A stretch of DNA of 64,000 nt from Lotus japonicus (GCF_012489685.1 NC_080041.1:24975780-25039779); one strand, 5' to 3'; counted from the stretch's first letter, positions 45,863-58,549 are shown. Numbers and translations are program-made. Notes: generated by a model not told the origin, from the letters alone.

Positions 45863-47325
45863 ATGACAATTGACGATGTTACCACTCTCGATGCCTCGAA
45901 GGAGAATTAGACTATTGTGGCAAAGGTTATTCGTTTATGGCATAGTTCAAGCTTATATGGCTCAAAGCTTCCATTTTCCATGGACATGATTCTTATGGAT
46001 GATAAGGTATAACTTTTTATTATAATCACCATGTTTTAAGTTAATTTTTTGAAATGGTTGGTAAATCTCTTATGTTCTCTTATTGTTGAATTTCAGGGTC
46101 ATAAGATTCACGCTTCGGTAAGAAAGACTCTTATATACCGATTCCAATCTTTGCTAAGTGAAGGTCGGGTATATCAGATTTCATTTTTTGGTGTTGGTGA
46201 AAGCGGTCGTGACTTCCGTCCAACCTCGCATCCATGGAAAATCAACTTTGACATTCATACTTCTGTGAGATTGGTTCCCAACAAGGCGATAAACTTAAGC
46301 CCTTATTCTTTTGTGCCACTCTCTGATATAATTTCTAAGGACCTTGATACATCTTTTCTTATAGGTATATACTCTTTTCAAATCTTTTTGCTTTTAAATC
46401 ACTGCTCTAAAATTTGGATTAATGTTTTTTTGATTGAGCAGATGTAATTGGGATTCTCACTGGTGCAACTGGTGAGCAAGAATTTGAGAAAGACGTGGAA
46501 AAACATAAGAGAATTACTATTCAACTTGACCAAGATGGGTACACTCTTGAATTTAAATTTTATTCACATTTTTTCATTATTTATTATTATTAAATCATTT
46601 TTATGTTTTCCTAAATTTTTAAATAGGGATAGGGTTGAATGAGCATTTTTTGGAAAGTATGTTGCGGAAATCGTAGGTTATCTTGCATCGAGAGATGCAA
46701 CAAATACTGTTGTGATGGTGCAATGTGCAAAGATCAAGCCCTTTAAAGGTATTGAAAAGTTTGATCTGGTGTCGAATGATCAAAATTTCGTTGCGCATGT
46801 TATTTTCCTTTATTCTAATTTTTTTTTACAGGTAAGACAAGTCTCCAAAATGTTTATGGGGCTACAAAGGTTCTTTTTAATCCTCTCATACAAGAAGCTG
46901 CCCCTCTCCGAGCTCCGTGAGTTTTATTCTAATTTTTTAAACCTCTTTCATTTTTTCTAATCATAACAAACTATGAAGTCAACGATCTTCCAGGTTCTTG
47001 GAATCAAATGATACTGCTGCACAAGTGATTAGCCCGCTGCAGGACTCGGCAAAAAAATCTACCCCTGAAGATGATTTCCTAAAACTTATTGATGGGAAAA
47101 CCATTGAGCAACTCAAAAATCTTGCTGAGGTATACTTTTGACTTTACAATTCAATAATAATTTATATTCCACTCCATTTTTAGTTAAAACATATATTACA
47201 CGTTTTGATTTACACATTTAATTTAGCAAAAGTCCTATTGTATTGTTCTTGGTACGGTTAAGTATATCGCAGAGGGTATGGATTGGTATTACCCTACTTG
47301 CAAATGTAGCAAGAAGATGAATTAA
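45863..47325 (+). pseudogene. RPA1-like (DUF223/OB-fold) gene carried by a Helitron
   Basis: Seven exons with GT-AG borders can be traced: 45863-46006, 46097-46364, 46442-46538, 46627-46748, 46832-about 46915, 46994-47129 and 47227-47325. The product resembles the plant replication protein A large-subunit family: MTIDDVTTLDASK start, SKLPFSMDMILMDDKGHKIHA, YQISFFGVGESGRDFRPT, LDQDG and ESNDTAAQVISPLQDSA. Two codons are now stops: TAG at 45908-45910 and TGA at 46640-46642. The last exon stops just after a CKCSKKM zinc-finger start, so the C-terminal OB fold is missing. RPA-like genes are regular passengers of plant Helitrons and may help single-strand handling. Confidence 0.8.
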
Positions 47326-48655
47326 TTTTTTAGACACAATTATTAATATTTAATTTTCTGCAATCTTTCATTTATTTTAATTATTTGTGGTTCATAGTAG
47401 ACAAATTAATTATTATTCTTTACATATTTAAGTATTATTTTTTATTTTAGAATAAATATAGAAAATGAAATGATGACCTAGATCAGGTTTAAATTGAGAA
47501 TTTCGTTAATGTATTATGTTTTTTTTCCGTTAATTTAAAAAACGAAAATGATTTATTATTCCTTGCCTAATTCTGCTTTAAATATTAGGAAAAACTTTGG
47601 GCATTAATGTTTGATTGATTCCAAACCCTTAAAAAAAGAATTTGGTTAATCATTGTGATAAATTGATATATAATCAGTATTACCTTAAAGATGTACAAAT
47701 TTTTGTTTTTTTATATACTTTATAAAAAACTGTATTAACACTTTTTCCAAAATCAAATCTCACTATTATTTCTTTCTGGTTAAAAAAAAAATCCGGAACA
47801 AATCTATATTAGAGCTTCACTAAGGAAACCCACTTACGTGTCAATTTTTTTTTAAATGTTTTATCCATGAGTATCACGTTAACAATACTACCATTTTTTT
47901 AAAATATTGCAAATTTGATTACAAAATTTTGGTAAGTATGATTAGAAGGAAAAAATTGCACTTGATCAAATGCATTTTCTTTCTAAAATTGAAAAAATAA
48001 AATCTCAATATTTATCATTTAATATAAATTTCTTATTTAATTTAATTTCCTTATTTCATTTAATTTCCTTATTTAAGTTAATAGTGTAGATTTTAACCCA
48101 ACACTCAATATTTTTTTAATAAAATATTAAGTAAAATATTGAGTGTATATTCGTAATCTATTATTCCCAAATTAATCACTTCATGAACCCATAACTGCTA
48201 TTAATTTTCAGTCTTAATTTCGTAAAAAAAAAAATCGTGATATTCCATACACTTTTAAATGAATTTAAGAGCATTAATTATTTATTATGAGTAGCATCAT
48301 TCTCTTAATTATCAAATATTTTTCAAACTTATAGAAATATGAAATCATTAAATGACTTTTAAAATAAATTAATACCAGAAGATTCATACCTCTTTTTAAA
48401 TTATTTAAAATGGAAGTAACTACAATTATGGACGGAAAATTATAGCATACATTATAATCATTAATAAATTATTCCCTGCTGTGAAAACAAAAATAAATTA
48501 TTCCCAAATGTATCACCGCATTAACCCATTGCTTACGAAGGTATAAATGCTTTTAAATAAACATAATTAAGGCACTACGTAATCCTTCCTAATTTTTGTT
48601 GTTTACCAACCTGATGTATACTGATACATTGTGCTATCATTGAGATCTTTGTATA
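47326..48655. other. AT-rich filler between the RPA-like and helicase genes
   Basis: Very AT-rich and no ORF. A full Helitron would have the Rep (HUH endonuclease) region before its helicase; nothing like it is visible here. Confidence 0.6.
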
Positions 48656-50300
48656 GAGGATGAAGAATTACAGAACTTATGTATGATTGAGATTGAAAAA
48701 ATACTGCAAGGCAATGGAAGGTCGCTAAAGGAATTTCCATGTTTACCATACTCAAAATTTTCAGAAATTCATAATTTTAAAAATAGATTCGTCGCAGATG
48801 AGTTGAATTATAATAGGGATGAAATGGTAAAGATTCATGATGAATTGGTCAGTTCTCTTACTTCGGAGCAAGAGATTGTTTATAAGAACGTTTTGGATGT
48901 TGTTTTTTCCGATAACGGTGGATTCTTTTTTCTATATGGTTTTGGAGGAACTGGAAAAACATTTGTTTGGAATACATTATCTGTTGCTTTGCGTTCAAGG
49001 GGGCTTATCATCTTAAATGTGGCATCTAGCGGAATTGCATCGCTATTGTTACCTAGAGGTAGAACGACTCATTCAAGGTTTTCTATTCCTATTTCAATAA
49101 ATGAGATATCAACCTGTAATCTTCGCCAAGGTTCCCCAAAAGCTGAATTATTGAGAAAAGCAAGCCTAATTATTTGGGATGAGGCACCTATGTTAAACAA
49201 ACATTGCTTTGAAGCTTTAGACAGATCTCTAAATGACATTATGAAGACTCAGTTTACCCATGGTTATGACATTCCATTCGGATGTAAAGTTGTGGTACTA
49301 GGAGGCGACTTTAGGCAAATACTTCCAGTTATTTCCAAAGGAAGCCGTTCTTAAATTGTCGGTTCAGCTATCAATTCTTCATATCTGAAGAAGCATTGCA
49401 AGGTAATGAAGTTGACTGTTAATATGAGATTGCAAAATGCTACATCGACTTCTTCAGCAGCAGAAATAAAAGAGTTTGCAGATTGGTTGCTTCAAGTGGG
49501 AGATGGTACAGTTAAAACAATTGATGAGGAAGAAACACTTATTGAGATTCCTCAAGATATTCTTATTGAACAGTGTAAGGAACCGTTGCTTGAATTAGTT
49601 AATTTTGCATATCCGAAACTTGCGCATAATTTGCAAAAAAAATCATTCTTTCAAGAAAGAGCGATCCTTGCACCAACACTTGAAAGTGTAGAGGAAATCA
49701 ACAACTTTATGTTAGCAATGATTCCTGGTGATGAAACAGAATATTTGAGTTGTGATACTCTGTGCAAGTCAGACGAAGATTCGGGTGTCAATGCGGAATG
49801 GTTTACATCAGAATTCTTAAATGATTTCAAACGCTCTGGAATTCCAAACCATGCGATTAAACTAAAAGTTGGTGTCCCGATCATGCTCATTCAAAACATT
49901 GACCAAGCTGTAATGGCACTCAAATGATAGTCAAAACATGGACTATTTATATAATTGTTGCTACTATTTTAAATGGAAACAAGATGGGCGAAACAACATT
50001 TATTCCAAGGATGAGTTTAACTCCATCTAATTCTGACATTCCATTCAAATTCCAGCGCAGACAATTCCCAATTACTTTATGTTTTGCAATGACTATAAAT
50101 AAAAGTCAGGGGCAATCTTTATCTCATGTTGGACTGTATTTGCCAAGGTCGCCTCCTTACTCACGGGCAGCTATATGTTACACTTTCTAGAGTTAAATCT
50201 AGAAAAGGGTTGAAGATGCTCATCATAGATGACGAAAGAGTTGTATCTAACACTACACGCACGTGGTGTATCAAGAAGTCTTCAATAATATTTGACATGT
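48656..50300 (+). pseudogene. Helitron PIF1-like helicase domain, broken
   Basis: The helicase half of a Helitron RepHel protein. Walker A is GFGGTGKT, Walker B region IIWDEAPM, motif III VVLGGDFRQILPV, then a VNMRL motif, KVGVPIMLIQNID, and the C-terminal TINKSQGQSLSHVGLYLP and LSRVKSRKGL. An in-frame TAA at 49352-49354 separates the first two open stretches (48683-49351 and 49355-49924), which share a frame. The third part (from about 49970) is in another frame, and a further change occurs near 50160. No Rep domain precedes it. PIF1 host helicase genes are the alternative, but the Helitron 3' end downstream favours the transposon. Confidence 0.88.
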
Positions 50301-50877
50301 AAGTGCTTTTTTATCTTACAAATAATTTCAAATTAAATTTCATTAATAGGAAAACTGATATGGTTATTAATTTTATTTTTGACAGCATAAAAAAATGTCA
50401 AGCAGCTTATTGATCATCTAATTTGAAGGTTTATAACACTTTTATAAGGTTTGTTTAACATTTTCAAATTATACAGTTTATATTTGTATTGGTTAATTAT
50501 TATTACTCTTATATAAATTTTTGCCTTTGTAGGTTCTATAGTTCAAATATACTTGATTGACAACAAGATCGATTATGGAGTTTTTATCATTAATCATGGA
50601 CTGCAACTTCTAATAAGCGTTCATGTCGTTGTCATTGTTATGTTTATCTTATTTCAATTTCAATGTAACACATTCCTTAAAAACTTGGTTCTTATTACTA
50701 TTCAAGTGTTGACAGTGTGAGGTTTATACATCATCAAATTAATATATTTAATGTTGTCCATTTATCTACCTGTTTGTATCATATGTTCGGTTCCATATCT
50801 GTTTTACATACTAAAAAAAGTTTAAACTAAGTTAAAACATATTTCTACTGATTTATCTTTCAAATGAATTTAATCGT
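50301..50877. other. Helitron 3' non-coding region
   Basis: AT-rich sequence between the helicase relic and the Helitron terminus, without ORFs. Confidence 0.5.
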
Positions 50878-50905
50878 CGTGCAACGCACGGGTAAAGAAC
50901 ACTAG
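50878..50905 (+). mobile_element. Helitron 3' terminus: hairpin plus CTAG
   Basis: A short GC-rich hairpin (cgtgc-aac-gcacg, 50878-50890) is followed 11 bases later by ctag (50902-50905) and then a T. This is the CTRR terminus with upstream stem-loop that defines plant Helitron 3' ends. The matching 5' TC end could not be placed; it should lie upstream of 45863. Confidence 0.85.
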
Positions 50906-51879
50906 TATTTTAGAGATCGAGACATACTCACTATATATTAATTTAGAGTTTCAAAGAGATTAATGTCTTGATTACTGACTGTGAGAGTACCTTAGTAAAA
51001 TAAAAATAAAATCAATTAACCTTTTATGATTGAATACATGGCGATCTAATGCATACATGGACTTTAGTAAGACATGCATGGTTTTTCGGTTTTAGTACCT
51101 GATCCTGTTGGTGCAAGCAAATCTCTAAATAATATGAACCATTGTTAGTATGTATGGTGTTCCATCAATTGCAATTCTGGGTAATGGAGGTTGTTCATCC
51201 GGCACCGACAGCAGCAAATTAGAGACAAGATGAAGGCAGAATCATGGACAAATAGTTTCGATATAATTTCAACTGTGTTTATTTTGGAATATTGGATGGT
51301 CCCAAACACAAATCATATCTAATGAAAATGAATGAAATCTTTCTATGTATCAGTGTCACGTAAAAACAAGCTAGAGACAAGAATCTTTAACAACCTCCAA
51401 AATGGAAACGACAGGAAGGTGGCAAAAGGGTATTAAATTGAGAAATAGTTTAATGGATGCAGCTTATTCAGTGGAAAGAGGGGCCTTGTGGCCAAGTGAA
51501 AATGCGCGCTTTGCTAGTGAAACCCAATCATAAGAGGTAGAAAAGAGACGAAATTATATATCCAAAAAGATTGTCAAGTATCTAAACGTTGAATTTGGAA
51601 AAGGTCTTAGTGGTTGTGGCTTGGCAATCATAATCAAGAATCAAATATCAATTAAACGTTTAACTTTTTTCAATAGGGGAAGTTGTTAACAGCTATTATG
51701 TAATGACAAAGTTTTTTCATCAATTCTTACCCTCCGGGAAAAGATGCAATCATATCTGATGGTTTAGCTTACATGGCCATTATTTTTAGGAGGTAGTTTG
51801 CAGTGTATTAGTGTAAATATAAGATTTATAATCACGTGAAATAAAATCTATAATTAAAAAAATGTTAGTAAAATTGTGA
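50906..51879. other. Intergenic, no gene seen
   Basis: AT-rich DNA without supported ORFs or terminal repeats. Confidence 0.5.
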
Positions 51880-51963
51880 ATAGCTTTGAGTTTTCTACAT
51901 TCGCACCAAATTCCAACTATTTGGTAGCAGCGCACCGGTACACCACCTGAAGATGTGGTGTAC

Positions 51964-53323
51964 TGATGACCCGGATTTAGTAGTGTTTTTAGGGTCATTT
52001 CTTTGTAGGTTTTGAGTCTTTTCCTTGTGTCTCATGTAGTGTTTCATGCATTCTCATGCATTTTTGCCTTTCTTTGTGTTTTTACTTTGTTTTGGTAATT
52101 TTATAGTCTTATAGGGACTTTTCTTGCATTTTAAGTAAGTTTAGGACTTGCATAATTTTCCTATTTTATTTGAGGGGTCTTTTGTGCTAATAATCTCTTG
52201 GAGTTCCTAGATATTTTTCCTTGCTTTGTTCCTAAGTAATCAGGTCTGAAACTGCTGAAGAAAGAAGGTCAAAAGGCTTGGAAAATTGAAGGGAGGCTTA
52301 AAGGGGAGTTAAGAAGAAGGTCAAGAGGCTTTCTAGCATGTCGAGAGCGCTCAGGCGCTCGTGTTGAGCGTCTGAGCGCCAATTGGATCGTTGTGTACAT
52401 CATGCTAGAGAGTAATTGTCGCATGAGCGCTCTTGTTGAGCGCCTAGGCGCCAATTACCTTCCAGAGGCTCAGTTTCAGCATGGAATTGGCGCTCAGGCG
52501 CTCTGAATTGGCGCCTGAGCGCTAGAAACATCCTAGACTCGTGATTTTTGCCTATAAATAGGATTCTAGTAATTTTCTCTTGTATCTTTTGATACTTTGT
52601 AAAATTCAGAGGTAGAGGATCATCTAGGAGAGTGAGAGAGGGCTTCCAAGCTTGTAATTCAGGTTCTTAGCCAAGCATGGCAAGCCCATGCTTGGCTAAT
52701 CTCTCTTCTTATGCTTTGGTTTTCATGTAAGACTTTTCATCTTTAAGTTATAATCTTAAGTTCTTTCCCACATATTCTTCTTCTTTCCTTGAATCCCATT
52801 TTCTGAACATCAATCTAAGCTTGTATGCATGCTTGCTTTTTGCTTTTCTATAATCAGAACGGAAGTTTGTTATAGATTAGGGAACCGATTTGGGATTACC
52901 CCTTCTATACTTGCTACTAGGAATAGAGGAAGGGTTGGGGTTTGTTGGCCTGAATTTGCATGATCTAAAACCTCATATAAATGACTAAGTACACAAGGAA
53001 TTGGGCTTAGCTTTTAGTATGGGAGAATCGCTTATGTGAGGAATCAATAAGTGAGTAACTAGGTTATATCATCAAGGAGAGATTCATGAGTTCATGTGCT
53101 TAGAATGATGTGCTTAAATTGACTAGTTGAAAAAGAACCCAAAGCATGTTATTTTCTGAATTGTCTTTTTATTTTTCCTTTTCCTTATTACTACTTCGAC
53201 ATATCTTTGTTTCAATAAAACAAACCTTCATACTCAAGGCTTAAGCTGAATTTAGTCACTCACAATCCCTGTGGTTCGATATTTAAAACCGGGTGGATTC
53301 GTACACTTGCGGATTTACCAACA
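51964..53323. mobile_element. Solo LTR of 1,360 bp, Ty3/gypsy-like
   Basis: It starts tgatgaccc and ends ttaccaaca. The 5-bp sequence tgtac is exactly duplicated at 51959-51963 and 53324-53328. No internal region is present. The end, with ctgtggttcgatatttaaaa and gtacacttgcgg, matches the style of legume gypsy (Ogre/Athila-like) LTR ends by recall. GC-rich inverted words lie at about 52340-52530. Confidence 0.85.
52340..52530. repeat. GC-rich GCGCTCAGGCGC palindromes in the solo LTR
   Basis: The words gcgctcaggcgctc, gcgtctgagcgccaatt, gagcgctcttgttgagcgcc, attggcgctcaggcgctc and ggcgcctgagcgct recur in both orientations. They form at least three potential hairpins in otherwise AT-rich DNA. 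Confidence 0.85.
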
Positions 53324-53535
53324 TGTACCCTAAAAAGCCCTTATTTTTATAAATGTAATATTCTTCGCTCAACCGCCTCATTCCCAATTAAAACGAATGC
53401 CCGTTGCAAATTGCACATATTTAGTAGCAGTGCACCACCCGAACAGATGGAGTGTCCTAGAACCCCTTATTTTTGTACAATATTGTTGGCACACGGGCCT
53501 CATTCCCGATTGAAATGAATGCCCCTTCTAACAAT

Positions 53536-56326
53536 TAAATGGTGTCGTGTTTAACATCAGTTTAGCCGACTTTAAGATGATGCAACCTACAAGAAACTTA
53601 AATGTAAACATGAATGACACAAGAAGACATGTTTACTTATCTTCATCGAATTCTTTTCATTTCATCAAAGAATTATATTCCTTGTTACCTTACTGTCAAT
53701 AGATGCTAAACGTTAGAATTAGATTAGATCAGATTCTAAAGTTCAGTAGGTGCTGAACATGTTCAGCATATAGTTTGAACCTTCAGATGATAGGCAACAT
53801 ATACTATCTTCATCACCCCAAATAGTAACCTTTCCAATCCCATAGCAAGCTACATCCAATCCCCTTACACCTTAAGAGATTTTTCCACAATCTTCACAAA
53901 GATGCAGAGAGTTTTGACTCCACCTCTTCGGGCTTTGTAGTCTTACACTACAAGAATAATCTAATTTAGAGTCTGAAATTAGCGCTTGTCATGACTCCAT
54001 CGCTAAATTCAACTCGATAGCCTTGGCTTAGATGGCGCAAACCATAGAAAACTCGTTTAAACATAGTGTCAGCATATCCGATGCAAGTTAGACTCGGATT
54101 TTTCAAATTAAAGTCGGCTTCACCATACACAAAAATCATCGCCCAAAGTATTTGAATAGCCCTTCGTTTCTTAACAACTATATTCTTACAACCTCTGAAC
54201 ATAGCACACAAAGTAGTAGTGTGCTTTTCTCCTTTTTTTTATAGTATAATACTTTTGAATACTTATTGGAGCCTTTAGTATTTGGATGTGTTCAGCAACA
54301 CATTTGGATGTGTTCAGCAACATGTGGATGCATTTCAGCTTGTTCTTCAAAACTTGGAAACTTTAGCAGTTGGATGTGTCCAACAATACATTTGTATGTT
54401 GAACATTATGAAGTTCCGTAGACCATGTATTTGACTTATTCAAATACTTCTTCAATTCTTCTGACCTCTTGGGATATATGTCTTCTTTATTAAGAGTACC
54501 TCTTCAAGAGTCTGGCAATTACATGTTTAAGATATTCTTCCTACTTCATTTTGAAGAAGTTGGAAGATGTATTTTGATAAACATACATCTAGTATGTCCG
54601 GTAAGCAAATATATCAACAAGCATGGTTGTCAATCTCTATAGTCATCTCTTAATCTCACACAAGAGTACAATATCAGGTACCAAAAATGAGATCAGCACG
54701 AGGCAATAACTTTTTTTTAGATCTCGGGGGATCTCTGGAGATATCTCTTAATCTCTTGTAATATCGCAAGATTATCACAAGATTAACTTACTTGGTCTGA
54801 AATATCAAAAAATGACTATTACGAGGGCATTTTAAACATTTGACCCACCAATTTAGGATTTTCAGCAAAATCAATCTTCATTCTCGCATTCACAGCCATG
54901 AGCCATTGATTGTTTCACTCACATAGCTTCTAGTGACTTATCTATTCTTTTTTTATGTTTATCATAACTTGTATTGATGTTTTGTTAATTTGTTATGACT
55001 TATGTACCTTAATTGTCATTGTTGGATAATTTGGATAATTTGGATAATTTTTAGTACAATTAGTGTGACTTCATCAGTATTATGGTTTTCAAAATATTAT
55101 TTTTATACGAGGTAATCTCTTACGAGATCACGTTACCAGATTACATTACGAGATTACCCCCCTCTACAATATTAGGTAATCTCTAGAGATTGACAACCTT
55201 GTCAACATGTGTTGTTCTCCTTGAACAATCGTTCATCTGATATGTCTGATGATTGAAAGATGTTCTTCTTCTGGATTAGCATCATGTTGGACTGGGTTGT
55301 TAATCTTGAAGGTGCGGTCCTTCTGATCATCAAAGCGTCTTGTCTTACAACTTCATTGAGGTTTCATGTAGATGCATTTCAGCTTGTTCTTCAAAGATAG
55401 TTCTCCTGCAGGTTTCTGGTGACATATCTTCAATGCTCCCAACTAGTGATCTATGACTCCAACACAATATGCATTTGACATTCTTTGGAGACATATTGGC
55501 TTGGTCGTGATATAATTTTTTCAATCATCTTTATTCTGATTGTCTTGGTTGCTCAGGAATATGCTCAAGATAAGATTGTCTTGATATATTGTTGAGGGGT
55601 CCGGTATCAAGACATCTGCTTTTGTTGTTGATCCTTCAACATAGGATTTCATGTAGATTTTCAGGAAAAGGTAAACTCTTTAACATGGGGATCCTCAAGT
55701 TAGTTTAGCAAGCTGGTATTTGATTTGATCATTTTGAAACACACTCCTTGCTTGACTTGACCATCTTCAGCACGAGATATCTGATCTTCAGGTCGATGTG
55801 GTCTTCGTGCATTCTTCGATGGTTGCTTCCATCAGCAAGCTCTCTTATGTGCAGAAGCTTCTTCTTCTGAACGACTTTTATGATATTTAGGATGGCATAG
55901 TCGTTGCAGATACCTTTAGGAAATTTGTTTAGCTATAGAAAGTTTGAATATCATTCTAAGTTGAGTGCTTCAATATGTTCTTTTTCACCTCTTATTTTGC
56001 TTCAAGTTTTCTTTAGCTTGTGTCCTCCCTCAGGAACAAGCTTCTTCATAAAGTGTTTATTCATTTGATCTTCATGTCAGCACGAGCAACTTTCTTTGTT
56101 GCGGGCGCATTCTGAACTTCAGGATGAATCTATGTAGTTGAAGTCTCTAGTTGGGTTTGTTTAACAACTCTCTTAGCTTGGTGCAGATTTTCCATCAGTC
56201 ACCATGTGCACATAGTTGGACTTCTCTTTTACCTCTTTAGAGCGTTCTTGTTGAATTGTATGTTCCATTTGATTATTGACTTGAAAGGTCTTCATTAAAC
56301 TTCTTCCAGCATGATTTTGTTAATAG
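53536..56326. other. Repetitive, gene-free stretch
   Basis: At 53946, cactacaagaa preceded by tta looks like one terminus of a CACTA element; the partner end was not found. Near 54270-54330 the word tttggatgtgttcagcaaca is tandemly repeated. A gatgcatttcagcttgttcttcaaa word at about 54335 recurs at about 55372. The 55250-56320 stretch has a TTCTGA/CTTCAG-rich wording like decayed copia DNA, but no domain could be read. Confidence 0.4.
54624..55199. mobile_element. Inverted-repeat element with GGTTGTCAATCTCT ends
   Basis: ggttgtcaatctct at the left is matched by agagattgacaacc at the right. Inside, both halves are built of atctcttaatctc / gagattacgagatta words in opposite orientation. It is non-coding and about 576 bp. 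The target duplication is unclear. Confidence 0.6.
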
Positions 56327-56342
56327 AAAGTATCAATTACAT

Positions 56343-56980
56343 GGGGTTTCGGTGCTTTTGGCGCGCCGCCATGGGGTTTCCTCGTGGTTTTTGGCCTGTG
56401 GGTTACCGTTGGGCTCAGTCTCCATCAGCGTCGGCGACAGGAGTGGTGTTCGAGGGGTTGTGGGTGATTGTTTTGTGGCTGGTTGGCTTGAAGAGTGTGG
56501 CTTTCTTAGTGCAGTGATGGTTGTTTGCGTTTTTTCTTGCTTGAAGATGCCTTGGACTTTTGCTATATTGGTATGTCGATCAGCCTGCCTTTCGAGACAT
56601 TTTGTTATGGAAGGAGCTCTGGCTGTGTTTTTGTTTTATTCCAAGTGATTTTTAAGCGCGGCTTTGGACCTTGACTTGAGACCTTGGTGGCGTGGGTGTT
56701 GGTTGATTGTTTTGCTTCTAGTTCGTTTGTTTGATCGTCTAGGATGAATCTCGTTGTTGTAGGTGTCGAGCAGCTTCATTTGACTTGTTGCTGTTTTTCG
56801 ACTTTATTGGGTCTTTTCTAGTGGGGTTTATTCTATGACTTTAGGGGTTTAAAGCACCTTTGCGTGCGTGCTTGCTAGCTTTAGCTAGTTAGGTTATTTT
56901 ACCCATGTTGAGAGGGGTTGTTTCTCAACATTATATATATATATATAGGTATATATATCTATTATTCTCTTTTCAAAAAA
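56343..56980 (+). mobile_element. Short 5'-truncated LINE insertion
   Basis: A perfect 16-bp direct repeat, aaagtatcaattacat, lies at 56327-56342 and 56981-56996. The 638-bp insert is G/T-rich, has a (TA)n stretch near its end (about 56933-56960) and closes with an A run directly before the right repeat, as expected from target-primed reverse transcription. The ORFs inside (56311-56648) have no recognisable domain and are probably 3' UTR or a decayed C-terminus. The family is not the same as the LINE at 5.0 kb by eye. Confidence 0.82.
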
Positions 56981-56996
56981 AAAGTATCAATTACAT

Positions 56997-58538
56997 AAAT
57001 ATTTTATTCAATTTACCGTTTACTACCTTGTGTGAACACTTACACTGAGAGAATTAGTTATTACTGTCAGATACCTCAACTTACACACAAGTATAAATTT
57101 TTCCCAATACTTGAGGGCCAAGTTGATGGAATTAACTTGTAAGGAAAGTTAATCTAAATCTTTTTAAAGTATCGAGAATAACTTAAAGTTCCTGGTTTGG
57201 ATAGGAACACATGGTCTATTATCAACTAGGAATGAATTATTTGCATTTCTATTAGTCTCTTGTTCACAATTCATTTTTCCCTTTAACGGGGTAAACCCAG
57301 AAAAGAATAATGTTTTGTTTACAAATGATTTCCACCTCCACCTTATATGAAGAAGAAGAAAAATATAAGAAATGAGTGATATGATATGTGATGTGACAAG
57401 AAATGTAGAGAGAGATAGAAAGAAAAATGTGTGGAAATGAGATGTAAGAGAATGTGAGATGTGTATAAATCATTACTCCCCAGAAAACTGTGATAGTATC
57501 TCATAAGAGATGGCTTTCTCGAGGTGTAAAATTATATATGTCACCTTTACAGGGATCTAATTGTTGGGCAAATTTAATTACTTCTTAAAACTAAAAATGT
57601 GTGTTGTAATAGTATTCCATAAGAAGTTTCTTAGAGCCTAGCTAGCTGCTGTCGATAAAGCACTCTTGTATTCATTTTTAATTTATAGCCTTAAAAATCT
57701 GATATGTTTCTATTTGGTCCTAATGATGTGGAACATGCCTCATTATTATAGTCCTATAATCAATTATTTTATCCTTTTCATTTGAAGTTAAATTAATTCA
57801 ATTGAGGTCAAGGGCCCAAGACACACGAATTCATTCTAACTGACTTGATTTAAATAAATAACATATGCCCGAAACCACTTCAATAAATAATGGTTCTGCT
57901 TGTGAGAGACATCACATACACCTAACTAGATGGTGATTAATTAAAAATGTTATCTCCTTTGGGATAAAATAAACAGGTAAGAATTGATCAGAGTAAGCAG
58001 ATAAAACTATTTTAAATGCCATGCAGTCACTCTGAGGTGTAAACTTTGAAATTTTATGTTCCTTTTGCCATGTTTCATCCAATAAGGTCAAATGTAAAAT
58101 CATATTTTCATGGTTTATTCAAGTGTGTTTGGTTCAACGGTTGAATTTCTCAAACTCAATTATTTTCCCACAAAAATTACTCTTACCGCATGTCTTGAAA
58201 TGTTTCTTCAAGTTGCTAAAATTAATTATAAAGTTAAAAGTAATTTTGAGGAGAAGTTTCTGCGAGTAGTTTATGAATATTAAAATTAATTATAAGGAAA
58301 AATAGGTTGATCCAAACATGCTATTAGTAGCTGCTCCATAATCACTCCTCCCCCTATATTAGAAACTTAACAGATTTCCGAATACACTTAAATACAAAAC
58401 TCATCTGAATGTAATTTTTCATTTATGTTTGTAAATTGTTCCTACATTATTGAATCTCCTAACCCTCCTTTGGTGCCCCTAGAGCCGCAGAAAGAGCTAA
58501 AGTAGTTTCTTGGAAGCCACTCTACAAGCCAATTAAGT
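56997..58538. other. Upstream intergenic region of the TTL gene
   Basis: AT-rich with no supported ORF. It holds the distal promoter of the TTL gene. Confidence 0.45.
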
Positions 58539-58549
58539 CTATATAAATA
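58539..58549 (+). promoter_or_regulatory. TATA box of the TTL gene
   Basis: ctatataaata lies 234 bases before the start codon in a CA-rich leader context. Transcription would start near 58570-58580, giving a leader of about 200 nt. Confidence 0.65.

Larger units (their letters stand above)
51880..53535. repeat. Dimeric repeat split by a solo LTR
   Basis: Outside the LTR, 51880-51963 joined to 53329-53410, and 53411-53535, are two diverged copies of one sequence. Both have ttngtagcagngcaccnc, an accacc.gaa.agatg word, ccccttattttt and gcctcattccc.attgaaatgaatgcccc. The LTR inserted in the first copy at tgtac. Confidence 0.7.

Noticed and set aside
48656..50300. Host PIF1 helicase gene
   Set aside because: Stops and frameshifts, the neighbouring RPA-like pseudogene and a canonical Helitron 3' end fit a transposon relic better.
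53946..54211. CACTA transposon with an 81-codon ORF
   Set aside because: Only one cactacaagaa terminus was found. The ORF has no transposase signature, so only a possible terminus is mentioned.
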